Of a stretch of 64,000 nucleotides of DNA, positions 55,089 to 64,000 are shown piece by piece. The DNA lies in contig CM056573.1 in the NCBI GenBank assembly GCA_029721435.1, positions 149,565,947 to 149,629,946 on the forward strand, given 5' to 3'. This DNA is from Gymnothorax reevesii (taxonomy: Eukaryota; Chordata; Actinopteri; Anguilliformes; Muraenidae). Below the pieces are notes generated by a model. That model was not told where the DNA came from. It did no database searches and was given only the letters and a program-made list of their open reading frames with translations. The translations under genes and the position numbers were made by a program. Each line of letters opens with the position of its first letter. Position 1 is the stretch's first letter.

Positions 55089-55350
55089 TGTGTGTGTGTG
55101 TGTGTATATAAAAAGCTGAAACGTTCAAGGGTACGCAAACTTTTGATCAGGGCCGTTTGGGTGATTTCAGTTATCATTATGATTTAAAGAGGAGCTAAAC
55201 ACCTATGTGATGATAAATTACTTCACATGAGGGCTATCCTTATAAAGACACTTTTTTTGCATGATGAGTCATATCTTCAAAATAAATGGCAGCATTTCAC
55301 AAATTCAATTTGGGTATGCAAACTTTTGAGCGCAACTGTGGATAGCCTGC
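55089..55350 (+). mobile_element. Tc1-like transposon, right end only
   Basis: It contains the inner motif ACGCAAACTTTTGATCAGGG and the terminal motif GGGTATGCAAACTTTTGAGC followed by AACTG, the mirror image of the left end at 40905-41116. A (GT)n run at about 55089-55106 lies at its inner edge. Transposase sequence is absent. Confidence 0.65.
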
Positions 55351-56325
55351 TTGCTATCTGGATAGCAGTACATCAGGAAGTTTGCCATCCAGTTAGCATT
55401 GTAGTCAGAGGTTGGATATTCAGCTTGAAATGCTATTGAATAAACCATTTTGCCTGACAGTCATTTCTTTTTAGCGCTTTAGCACTGATAATGACAGATT
55501 TGCTACTTTTTTTTTATTTTTGAGGGGGCTAAAATTAAATTAAAGGTCCACTGTCATGTCACGATTGCCTGGCTAATAAGCCATTACAAGCCATTTCAAA
55601 ATCTCCTCCATTATGATAGCACATGAGGTGGTGACTGTTAGTGGCAAAGGGCTGCAGTCAAATAGTCAAAAAAGTACATCTATAATTCCTAACCCCTTTA
55701 CTTTTCCATGACTTTGATGGAAAGCCTCCTGAAGTGAAGGAAAGATGTAAGGGGTAATTCATAAGGACTTTGGAAAAGACAAATGTGGTGTTAAGATGAT
55801 TCAACCACTTTTAATTGAATTGGTTAATTCAATAAGAGCCCAACTCTACACATTTTCAACATGAAGTTGGGCCCTTATTGAATTCACCAATTCAATTGTA
55901 TGACAGCATTTTCTCCTTTCTTTTCACAAGGATACTCAAGTGTACCCAGTACTAAGGATATAAGTGAGGAAGCTTTGAAGCACCCGTCATTTGGATCTAG
56001 AGAATTAAAACAGCATTTATGATGGCTGCCATGTAAATACTTCTGCACCATCTCCTAGGAGTTGGGAAGTTTCCTCAGCAAAAAAGACTATTCGAGCCAA
56101 GGATATTTTAGTCAAGGAATGATCAACTTCAGGCAGCCAGCTGATTAGTTCTTTCATTATTCTGGTTGGTCTCTCCTGTTTGTGATGTCAGCAAGGGCAG
56201 ATGACGAAATGGCTTGTAATGCTAAATCACAGTGCACCAGGTGGTATGATTTGGGACCTTGTGTATCTACAGAAGATGCCTTGATTGAATAGCTATAAAT
56301 TGGCTTAATTCCATTGTCTTTACAG

Positions 56326-56352
56326 TAGCTACTCCAACAACAAACTCTCAGG
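56326..56352 (+). promoter_or_regulatory. prr19: prr19 5' UTR start and splice acceptor
   Basis: TTCCATTGTCTTTACAG ends at 56325, a good 3' splice site with a pyrimidine tract, 27 bases before the start codon. This suggests that one or more non-coding first exons lie further upstream; they were not identified. Confidence 0.5.
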
Positions 56353-57721
56353 ATGAATCATAAACATTACAGACCAACTACAGACAGGAAAAATGTGCTA
56401 CATGTTTTTGCTAAACGCGCTAAGTCTCAAGGAGATGTCAGAGCTGTCCCTGATTGCAAACTGAATTCCAACCATGCCAAGAAAGCAGCTCAGTGTGGGA
56501 GCACATGCAAAGTAAAGAGGCTTAAGACCCGCAAGGAAAGATGCCGCATGAGAGGAGAAAGACGACAGGACATTCACCCCTCCTGTGGCCACCAACAAAG
56601 GAGTGAAAATGAAATGGGATTTTCCTGTGGCTGCAATTACAATTGCAGTCTACATCCACAACCAAAAGAGAATATGAATGCAATGGTTGACCGCGAGCCA
56701 GAGCCTTGTATTATCACTAATAGGCGCCTCATTGGGCACCGTGGTCTCTTTAATCGTGAGGTGAAGTCGGTGGACATTGAACGGCTGGTGGATGATAAGA
56801 TGAGAACCAAACGGACTGTGGCAGCAGGAGGCCATAATGGGGACAGTGAAAAATGCAGTGCCGTTGCTCTGAATTCTTGTCTCTCCCTGTCTCCTGTTTC
56901 TTGTGAGGCTGATGTTCCTCCAACCAATATTCCAGAGGAAGTCTGGCTTCAGGATGAAGCTCAGAGGAGACAAACTGGTGAGAGTGCAAGGCTGGATGTT
57001 GATTACACATATAGAGCAAAGCTCAGAACTCAAACCAGTGAGGAATCACTGGAGAATGGAGTCAACAGCAAATCATCCGTTCAAGTTCATCTGGGAAATA
57101 ATGCAAGTGATGTTTTCTATATTAATGGGAATGCAAATAACGTCACTACATCTTGCGCCACATCACTGCAGAGCGCAGTCCGTTTTCAGGGTGTTTGTCC
57201 TTCTTTTAATAGTGCACCTGAGCTTCTCTCTTCTTCAGATGGTTCCAGAGGTCAGTCTGTGAGCCAGAGAAGAAGACCTCAGACTCTGATAGGGGACAGA
57301 GACTCACCTGGATCTGTAGCTGTGGACCGACCAGTGGAACAACATGGTGACACGGAGGCTTGGGAGCATGGTGGTGTCTGTAAAAAACAACAACCCTCCA
57401 AAGACTGCAGGACCTTAAAATTTTGCGCTCAGTCATGTAAACCTGACCGTTCTCTCAACGAGTCTACTACTGCGACTGGAGTAAGAAGCAGTGAGGGCTT
57501 GGAAGACAGGCTACTGAGCTGGGCTGATGACTGTGCAACTGTGGCTGCACGTCTCTGCAGTGCATTGCAACTTCCCCTACTGTGCAGGAGGAACCTGTTG
57601 GGAGAGAGCAAGGAGGCCCTTCTGCTAACTCTGCAGAAGACTCACGGCTCACAGCTGACAGATAACCTCCTCAGGCTGAAGCAGCAGGTCACTGAGTTTC
57701 ACAGTGCAGACCTTAGGAAAG
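56353..57721 (+). CDS. prr19: prr19 coding exon 1 (residues 1-456)
   Basis: It opens with ATG 27 bases after a splice acceptor and ends at donor GTAAGG in phase 1. If the intron is retained the frame closes ten codons later at 57753. It carries three of the four conserved PRR19 blocks. Confidence 0.88.
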
Positions 57722-60700
57722 GTAAGGCACTGACCTACCGTGCATCCTCATGAAATGATTCTGTTTGTAAACCAGTACTGTTCATCTACTATTTGACAAA
57801 GACCATGATGGTTGAGTATAGGAATGTATATTGCAGGGGTGAAGTCTTTCCACAGAAAGTGTTGCAGTTGCAGCCAAATAACATTGAACTAAAGCATCTA
57901 GCATTAATGCTTGTTTTATTTTACAAGTTATCTTACTAAGCAAAGCAAATAAGTCAAAATGAAAAAAATTTATCTCTGTAACATTCACTACCATTGACCC
58001 ACAGATGCATTGAATTAGAGCTCTGTACAACAAGTACCGAAATAAATGTAGTTGACAGCACTTTACATTTGTATACTAAATAAGAAACTTCATATTTCAT
58101 AAGCATTAAGAATATTGAGAAATTGTGTTTTTCTCTTACTGAGCTTGTATTGTCTTTATGGCCATCCATGAAGCCATCATTTGTAGGGGGCTAGTGGTTT
58201 TAAACATATTTAAATTAACATTATTGTATGAGGTGGAATCACTTATTCAGTTACACCATGCACTCAGACAATGACAGTGACAGGCAGTCCGGCAGTTACA
58301 AAGAAAACATGGCAAGCTGGAAACAGCCAAGGTCTAGCACTGGTAGGATGGCTTGCAGTAGGAGGAGGAGAAAACAGCTCTTTCCCCAGAAAGTGGACAT
58401 ACATCCTCCTGAGCCTCAGCACACTGACACGGTAAGAAGTGATACACTCCATTTTTCTGGGAGCAGTTCATAGCAAGTGGTCTGCAGGCTGAGACATCAA
58501 ATTAAAGGGATCGCAATTAAATGACCAAACATTACGGAGGTTAGTGCTAAAATACAACGTATTTGCGTTGTGATACGCACTTCCACTTAAAGCTTGCAAA
58601 ACTGGTTTCACCTTTGCATGTTCCTGTTAGAGGCAGCATATCTGAGTTACTGTTTTGGAACTGTTTACTTTTGTTCTGGAGGCACAGTTGTATATGTTCA
58701 CCCAAGCAAATACCCTTCTGTAGACCATAAATTGGCCTGGTGTTGCTGTACTAGCGAAGAGTATAGGTTGCTGTGCCTACTGTAAGTGCTCATTCTGAAA
58801 CAGAGGATTGACCTTTATCCTCCAGCGCGTCAGCCAATCACATTCAAGGATTTGACGAGAATAACAGCAGTGCCTCCAGCTGTAAAATTTGTGAATTTAA
58901 TTGCGATCTATTGAATTCCTATATGACCAAGTCAAATATTTGGCAACCTTCTTAAAGGAAATATTAACTATTTGCAATAAGGCATTGTAGGCCAGTGTTT
59001 GACGCGCAGCTACATGGTAAAGTATCTCTCTGATAATCCTTCTCTGAATAAGGCTACAAAAATACTGAATCGAATATGTGGCTCAGATGTCTGATCTCTC
59101 TGCTCATGACAGTGTTCCATAGGGGCAGATATGAAAGCTAAATCTATCCAGAATTTGTTGTAAATAAGATGAATGAACTGCTAATTAAAGTGAAAGACAA
59201 CTTTTGCCAAAAACCAACACTAAATAATTACCCATATGGAGTCCAGATATTTTGACTAGGATTTTTTTTTTTTGCAGAAGTTGTGCAATGCTTCAAATAA
59301 TGAAAATAATGTGACCAAAATGTGAAAAAAAAAACTGGAGGTTGGCATTTTTCTATCCCTTGACAAGGTTTTGCCTGTGAGGGGCCGAGGGACAGTTTGG
59401 CAGTCATTCGGACTGTGTCATTGACTGACCACAGCTTAATCGAAGTCTGTATAGGCTTAACTCCTTTTTATTTATTTATTTATTATTTTTACTAAATTTC
59501 CCCTTGTTTTTTAATTGGGCGATGCTAGAGATAGTGCTCCCTCTCCTTTTTTATGTTGGTTGTCCAGCAACGGGAGATTCGCTCATGGTATTTTTATTTC
59601 ACTGATTGTTAGTTTCTTTTCCACGAAATTGCCTGAATGAAATGTGAGTTTTCTTTCGCATTCATTATATTGATTGCATATTTACATTAGTGCAGATATT
59701 ACTGTCACTTGCTATATGTTGTTCCTTTTATAGTTCTGGGATCTGGGACATTCGCCACAGATTTGATCATTACACACTGCAAGCATGTTTTGAGAAATAA
59801 GCTTTCTTTCGGTGTGGGTGATTAGTCTAGCTGACATCATTGTTAGACTACAATGCATACGCAATAGCTTTAAGTGCTTAGGACATGCACTGAGCAAGTT
59901 TATGAATAGGCCTATAAAAGGGTACAATTAAAAGAATTCCCATCATCTGCCTGAAAAAACAATGAAGAAAATAATTTTTAACAAAAATCGCTATTTTTTT
60001 GTTACTTGCTCCGCCCCCCTCATTAACAAACATTCTGAGCAACACAAAATCCGACTCTGGCACTCCCCTGTGTGGTCACGTCATAACCCACATAGCAGAC
60101 GAGTCTGGCCCGGATCCGGCATTAAGCCGGCACTGCTGGGCGACTGCTGGCATGGCAAGTGGTATGTCGACCGCACGGGGGGCAAGTCTGGCAATGATGG
60201 AACCGTTTCTGTGATGGCATGCCACATGTGAGCCGGTTGTATGCGAGCTGGCCCTGTGCTGGCTCTGGCAAACCAGATCTGGGCCACAACAGGGCTGTCA
60301 ACCTTTATGTATGTGGGCCAGAATTGGGCCGTAAAAGTGCATTATTTGGGCCAGAACTGGGCCACACCCATTTTGCTATGTGGCAAGTTGTACACGGTAG
60401 ACGATTGTGCGTCCAACAATGACGGTATCCGAGTCAGACTGCAATAGTTCCTCAGAATTTTCAATTGAGTCTGTCCATTTTGATGTGGAAGAGTCCTTTT
60501 TTATGGAAGATGAGGAAACTCAACATAAAGCTGCTTTCACTCCGTACGCGAAACGAATTTTTTCGCACGACTGATATTCAAAGTCAATGCAAAGACGCTA
60601 ATACGTGTCACCTGTATGCGCGTCTTTGCATTGACTTTGAATGTAATCTGTTGTGCAAAAAAATCGTTTTGCGTCCGGTGTGAAAGCAGCTTAACACGGG

Positions 60701-63538
60701 ATTCAGAACCATACAGATTCCAGCCTGAGTACTCGAGCAATGAAGACTGCTGATTGTCAGTGACTCCGCCTGTCCCAAACTGTACAGCACCTAACGTTAC
60801 CAGCCAAGTAGCGGAATGATTATTATTCCGGTTCTACAATTGTTTCTGTGCACGGCGTGTTGGATAACCAGCTTACTCACTTTTCGACCTTAAGTGAGTT
60901 CAATAGACCTGATTTTTGCTTAGCTTACCTATCAAGAACATATATATTATAATAGCCGTGTGTGGGTGCGTGTGTGCGTGTCCGGCCAATTTAGATTCCA
61001 CCGGGCGCGCATCTGCAGCAATGGTGCATTGTTCACTATACTATAAAGATGAAGTTGCATAAAACCGAACCAGTGGATCCCCACTGAGAGAGTGCTAGTA
61101 TATAATATATTAGGTTAGGAATAGCGTTAGTGGTGGTTGATCGTCTGATCTAGCCAGTAGTGAAATGATAATGTTCGCGGCTCTATTCATTTCTGTGCAC
61201 TGTTTCATGAGCTCTCGAAACATTGCGTGTAAGCTGTGCCTTGCAGCTTGCTATTATTAGCTAGTTAGCGAGCGAACTCGCAGTGCGCAGAAACATAGAG
61301 TCATGAATGATATCACAACATGTGTAAACCATGTCTTGCAGCTTGCTATTATTAGGTAGTAAGCTAGCAAGTGCACAGAAATAAATGGAGCGCTGTGAAT
61401 AGTATCATTTCACTACTTAGCAGGCTAGATCACACGCTTAACAGCGAATTGGCTGGCTATTGAACAGGCAGTGCTGAGAAACAATTTGGGTTCCACAAAT
61501 ACCAACAATAATAATCAATAATAATAAAAATATGTAAAATCGAATACTCAAAATGTTGGCCACAAATCGTGGGTTTCAGTTTTTTTCAGGTTTTTTGCCT
61601 GGGCCCGCAAAGTCAGCACTAATACATTGGACATGTTTTGTCCATATTCTCGATATCTCTGCATCTTTCGGCTACAGAAACATTCCACGGCCATATGCAT
61701 GTGCTGCTCTGCATCCCCACACTACTCATCGCTTTCCATTCACTCTTGGTGATTTTTGTCGGTCCACTCTTTAACATATTCCCTGCCCAGACGAGAGTCG
61801 TGATAAACGGCTAACCGCCTAGACACAATCCATGAACAACTTATGACGTCATGTGGCTGAACTGGCCCAGCGCAAATGTTGTCGATTGAGGCAAAGGGGG
61901 CGTTCCCTCAAATGGATAATTTAGCAGATAAAATGCTGGGTTTTACCCCTCGGCCGACTCTGGCCGGAGGGGTATTTTCGTCACCTGTGTGTTCGTCGTC
62001 CGACCATAATTTTGTCCGGGCCAGTACTCGGCAACTGATGATCGCAGCTTCACCAAATTTGGTCTGATAACTCATTATGAAACATAAATGTGCAAGTCAG
62101 GTTTTTTGCTGGATTTTACCTTTGACCATAGCGCTTTGACCTTCACCTCGGAAATCTTGCCCGGGTCAGTACTCGGCAACTAATTATCGCAGCTTTACCA
62201 AATTTGTAATGGCAACTCACTGTGACATGTTGATGTGCAACGTCATGTTTTTTGCTGGATTCCACCGTTTGACCTTAGCGCTGTGACCTTGAGGCAGGAA
62301 ATCTTGTCCGGGCCTTGGGGTATTCAGCAACACGTTATGTATAAAACATTGCGTAATATACACAATATTAAAACCATCACTAATTGTTCAAGATGGGTAT
62401 TATATAGCATTTTATCACATTAAAAAAACAGCTGAATTTCATGTGTTTAGCTCTTTAATTACCACTACAATTGTTTTGTTTGGAAATATAGCTGAGCTTT
62501 TGTTGTACTGGTGAATATGAATCTTTTATCAAATTGCTGGTGTGTTTGACTGTTGGATGTCAGATCACTGATGGCAAAGCAGACAATGTGGATTTTCAGT
62601 GTTTCATTGGGAGCTTTTTAGTTTATTGTATTTTTTACCTCTTGCCATAAAAGAGCTATTGGACATTTTGATCTGTTCATGGGATATTGGTAGATTCCAT
62701 GAGTGTTTAGATGTGTATGATTAAGTATTTATGATTCTGTTCGGCTTTGTCAAAAAATTACCAAAAACATATTTTGTAACACTTAAGGGACTGTTCTTTT
62801 GATTGCAGTTCACCTTAGACAAAGGTTGTCTTTCACTTTGAGATATGGTTTCTGGTAATATTGGCTGTGAGGCAGCAGCTCAACATTAATAACGGCATCT
62901 TTATAATAAGACATCATTTTCTCGTTTAGGCATTCCAGTGGAATCAAAGTGTGATTGTGGATTTGACAGAGGATCCTTCGAAAGAATTCATTCAGACCAA
63001 CTCCCCGCCATTAGTTATAGATTTTCTGCCTTCGCCGTCATCACCAGCAAACACATTCTTGTCTTCTGCTTGGGGTGTGCAGGAAAGGGAGCCGATAACT
63101 CAAAATGAATCATTTTGGAATAGATCAGACCAAGGGTTTGTTGCAGGAGAACATATACCTTACATTGGGCATAGGCCAGAGATGTGGTCTTATAGCCAGG
63201 AAAAAAACTTTGATGATGAGAAGTCAATAGAGTATTCTTCCTTTCAAATGGAGGGATCCTCAGGTGATGTCGCTCTTTGGCCCCAACAGCCAACTGGCAT
63301 TAAGAGAACCTTCACTGCCAGTTCCCCGCCTCCTGTTTTCCATCCCTTTGGTCATATTCATCTTAAAGCTTACAGTTCCCTTCACCAGCCCCCTCCTAGT
63401 CTACGGTCTGGGAGCTCTAACAAGATAAGTTACCCCCATGCACATTTTCCAGAGAGGGCAATTTCTCCCCAGCTTCCCCTCAGACCCCCCTGTCTCAGCC
63501 CTGATGTCTGGTCCTTCCCCAGGATGAGGCTCTACTGA
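56353..63538 (+). CDS. prr19: Proline-rich protein 19 homologue, meiotic crossover factor (three coding exons)
   Basis: Coding exons 56353-57721, 58268-58431 and 62930-63538 join in frame (phases 1 and 0) to give 713 residues, about twice the mammalian length of roughly 356. Conserved blocks recalled from mammalian PRR19 are KRLKTRKER (residues 55-63), HRGLFNREVKS (129-139), RRNLLGESKEALLLTLQKTHG-type segment (411-431) and the C-terminal WSFPRMRLY (705-713). Mouse PRR19 works with CNTD1 at meiotic recombination sites to form crossovers. The extra length is in serine-, cysteine- and charge-rich stretches of exons 1 and 3. A SUMO-interaction-like VIVDLTED lies at 519-526 and a basic RRRRK cluster at 488-492. 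The divergent neighbour pafah1b3 supports orthology. Confidence 0.88.
58268..58431 (+). CDS. prr19: prr19 coding exon 2 (residues 457-511)
   Basis: This 164-base exon starts after ATGCACTCAG and ends at donor GTAAGA. Of the possible acceptors only this one is phase 1 to phase 0, and it gives the open frame with SDRQSGSYKENMASW and SRRRRKQ. The stronger-looking acceptor TTATTCAG at 58251 would lead to a stop just inside exon 3. Skipping the exon would shift the frame, so it is needed. Confidence 0.75.
58432..60084. other. prr19 intron 2, 5' part
   Basis: No transposon or RNA gene recognised in this part; only short A/T runs such as TTTATTTATTTATT near 59466. Confidence 0.35.
60085..60380. repeat. 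Diverged minisatellite with TGGGCCAGAA units
   Basis: Variants of GGGCCAGA, CTGGGCCACA and TCTGGC recur many times over 300 bp in prr19 intron 2. Unit length is not regular. Similar repeats are common in fish. Confidence 0.5.
60528..60693. mobile_element. Foldback MITE in prr19 intron 2 (about 165 bp)
   Basis: The ends AAGCTGCTTTCACTCCGTAC and, inverted, AAGCTGCTTTCACACCGGAC frame an almost complete palindrome with TTCAAAGTCAATGCAAAGACG in both arms. No coding sequence. Confidence 0.78.
61147..61425. repeat. MITE-like repeat with inverted ends and an internal duplication
   Basis: AGTAGTGAAATGATA and TCTATTCATTTCTGTGCACT at the left are mirrored at the right (CACAGAAATAAATGGA and TATCATTTCACTACT). 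Inside, CTTGCAGCTTGCTATTATTAG occurs twice in tandem about 95 bp apart, here given as its 20-base core CTTGCAGCTTGCTATTATTA. A relative is at 39980-40200. Confidence 0.6.
61950..62310. repeat. Tandem repeat of about 150 bp, two and a part units
   Basis: CCGGGCCAGTACTCGGCAACT (shown here by its core CAGTACTCGGCAACT), TCGCAGCTT, CCAAATTTG, TTTTTTGCTGGATT and GCGCTTTGACCTT recur about 150 bp apart. It is in prr19 intron 2. Confidence 0.7.
62930..63538 (+). CDS. prr19: prr19 coding exon 3 (residues 512-713 and stop)
   Basis: It follows acceptor TTCTCGTTTAG in phase 0. It is proline- and serine-rich towards the end and closes with the conserved SPDVWSFPRMRLY. Near its start is VIVDLTED, a SUMO-interaction-like motif. 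Confidence 0.88.
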   Translation, partial: AFQWNQSVIVDLTEDPSKEFIQTNSPPLVIDFLPSPSSPANTFLSSAWGVQEREPITQNESFWNRSDQGFVAGEHIPYIGHRPEMWSYSQEKNFDDEKSIEYSSFQMEGSSGDVALWPQQPTGIKRTFTASSPPPVFHPFGHIHLKAYSSLHQPPPSLRSGSSNKISYPHAHFPERAISPQLPLRPPCLSPDVWSFPRMRLY

Positions 63539-63585
63539 TTCACTCTGCTTAGTTTTACTCACAGAAGTGGAAAAGAAACATACAC

Positions 63586-63591
63586 AATAAA
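63586..63591 (+). terminator. prr19: Polyadenylation signal of prr19
   Basis: AATAAA 48 bases after the stop codon, followed by a T-rich stretch (TTTCCTTCTGTCTAACTTTA). Confidence 0.75.
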
Positions 63592-63676
63592 TGCATGCTG
63601 CACTGTTTCCTTCTGTCTAACTTTATTTGGTTTGCCTTAATAAATTCCATATAAATGCCATATATATATATATTTA

Positions 63677-64000
63677 CACTACCGCTCAAAAGTTTGGGAT
63701 CACTAGCAAATTTCTTTGTTTTCCAAAAGAAATGCATTTTCATGCATTTCACAAACATTTTTTGTCCATTTCACAAACATTTTTATCCATTTCACAAACG
63801 ATTAAAATTAATCAGATGATTTTCAATGAATGATCTACATTTTTGCATAGAGGCGTATTATCAGCAAATGTCAGTCCCCTGCATCAATCTCCTGGTGTGG
63901 CTGCTAATCCAAGTTAAGCATTTTATAAGGCCAATTGATTATTAGAAAACCCTTCTGCTAATGTGTTGCACAGCTGAAAACCGATGAACTAATAAGGGAG
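63677..64000. mobile_element. Tc1/mariner-like element start, cut by the window edge
   Basis: After TA the sequence reads CACTACCGCTCAAAAGTTTG, a widespread fish Tc1 terminus. Three short copies of CATTTCACAAACA follow at about 63744-63800. The transposase would lie beyond the window. Confidence 0.65.

Noticed and set aside
58251..58267. Stronger-looking acceptor TTATTCAG for prr19 exon 2
   Set aside because: With the phase 1 donor it gives a frame that ends at a stop just inside exon 3; the acceptor at 58265-58267 keeps the frame open.
1..64000. CRISPR arrays, operons or bacterial regulatory sites
   Set aside because: The spliced genes and repeats are vertebrate; no direct-repeat/spacer array with constant unit length was seen.

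Overview
The window looks like repeat-dense nuclear DNA of a ray-finned fish. It has intron-split vertebrate genes, many Tc1/mariner copies, tRNA-derived SINEs of fish type, CR1/L2-type LINEs, a Gypsy element and hAT-like MITEs. No bacterial or organellar features were seen. The species cannot be named from the sequence.

Two host genes can be built exon by exon. The first is pafah1b3 on the minus strand (five coding exons between 18296 and 2314, 224 aa), the catalytic alpha-1 subunit of brain-type PAF acetylhydrolase. The second is prr19 on the plus strand (three coding exons between 56353 and 63538, 713 aa), the homologue of the mammalian meiotic crossover protein PRR19. As I recall, PAFAH1B3 and PRR19 are also divergent neighbours on human 19q13.2, so the pair supports orthology of both. 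Here their start codons are 38 kb apart, and nearly all of the recognisable DNA between them is mobile.

Layout. 1-2.3 kb: short inverted repeats and a MITE. 2.3-18.3 kb: pafah1b3; its two long introns (4.8 and 10.2 kb) are filled with Tc1/mariner elements, one nested inside another, two abutting at a single TA, plus a hAT relic and a LINE 3' end. 18.4-31.7 kb: Tc1 relic, CR1-type LINE 5' half with an esterase ORF1, SINEs, foldback MITEs, a recurring 20-bp motif, and a CR1-type LINE ORF2 interrupted by an antisense LINE end. 35.1-36.9 kb: a foldback DNA transposon with TTAA target duplications whose 0.65-kb arms carry the start of a P2X7-ballast-like gene. 41.2-53.4 kb: a minus-strand Gypsy element (4-bp target duplication) broken by an L2-type LINE and by an uncharacterised 3.4-kb element with a 9-bp target duplication. 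55-63.6 kb: prr19, with small repeats in its second intron. 63.7 kb to the end: the start of another Tc1-like element that runs out of the window.

Only pafah1b3 and prr19 look like functional host genes. Every transposon protein read here carries stops, frameshifts or deletions, although one Tc1 transposase (a single stop) and one L2-type ORF2 (one stop, one frameshift) are close to intact.
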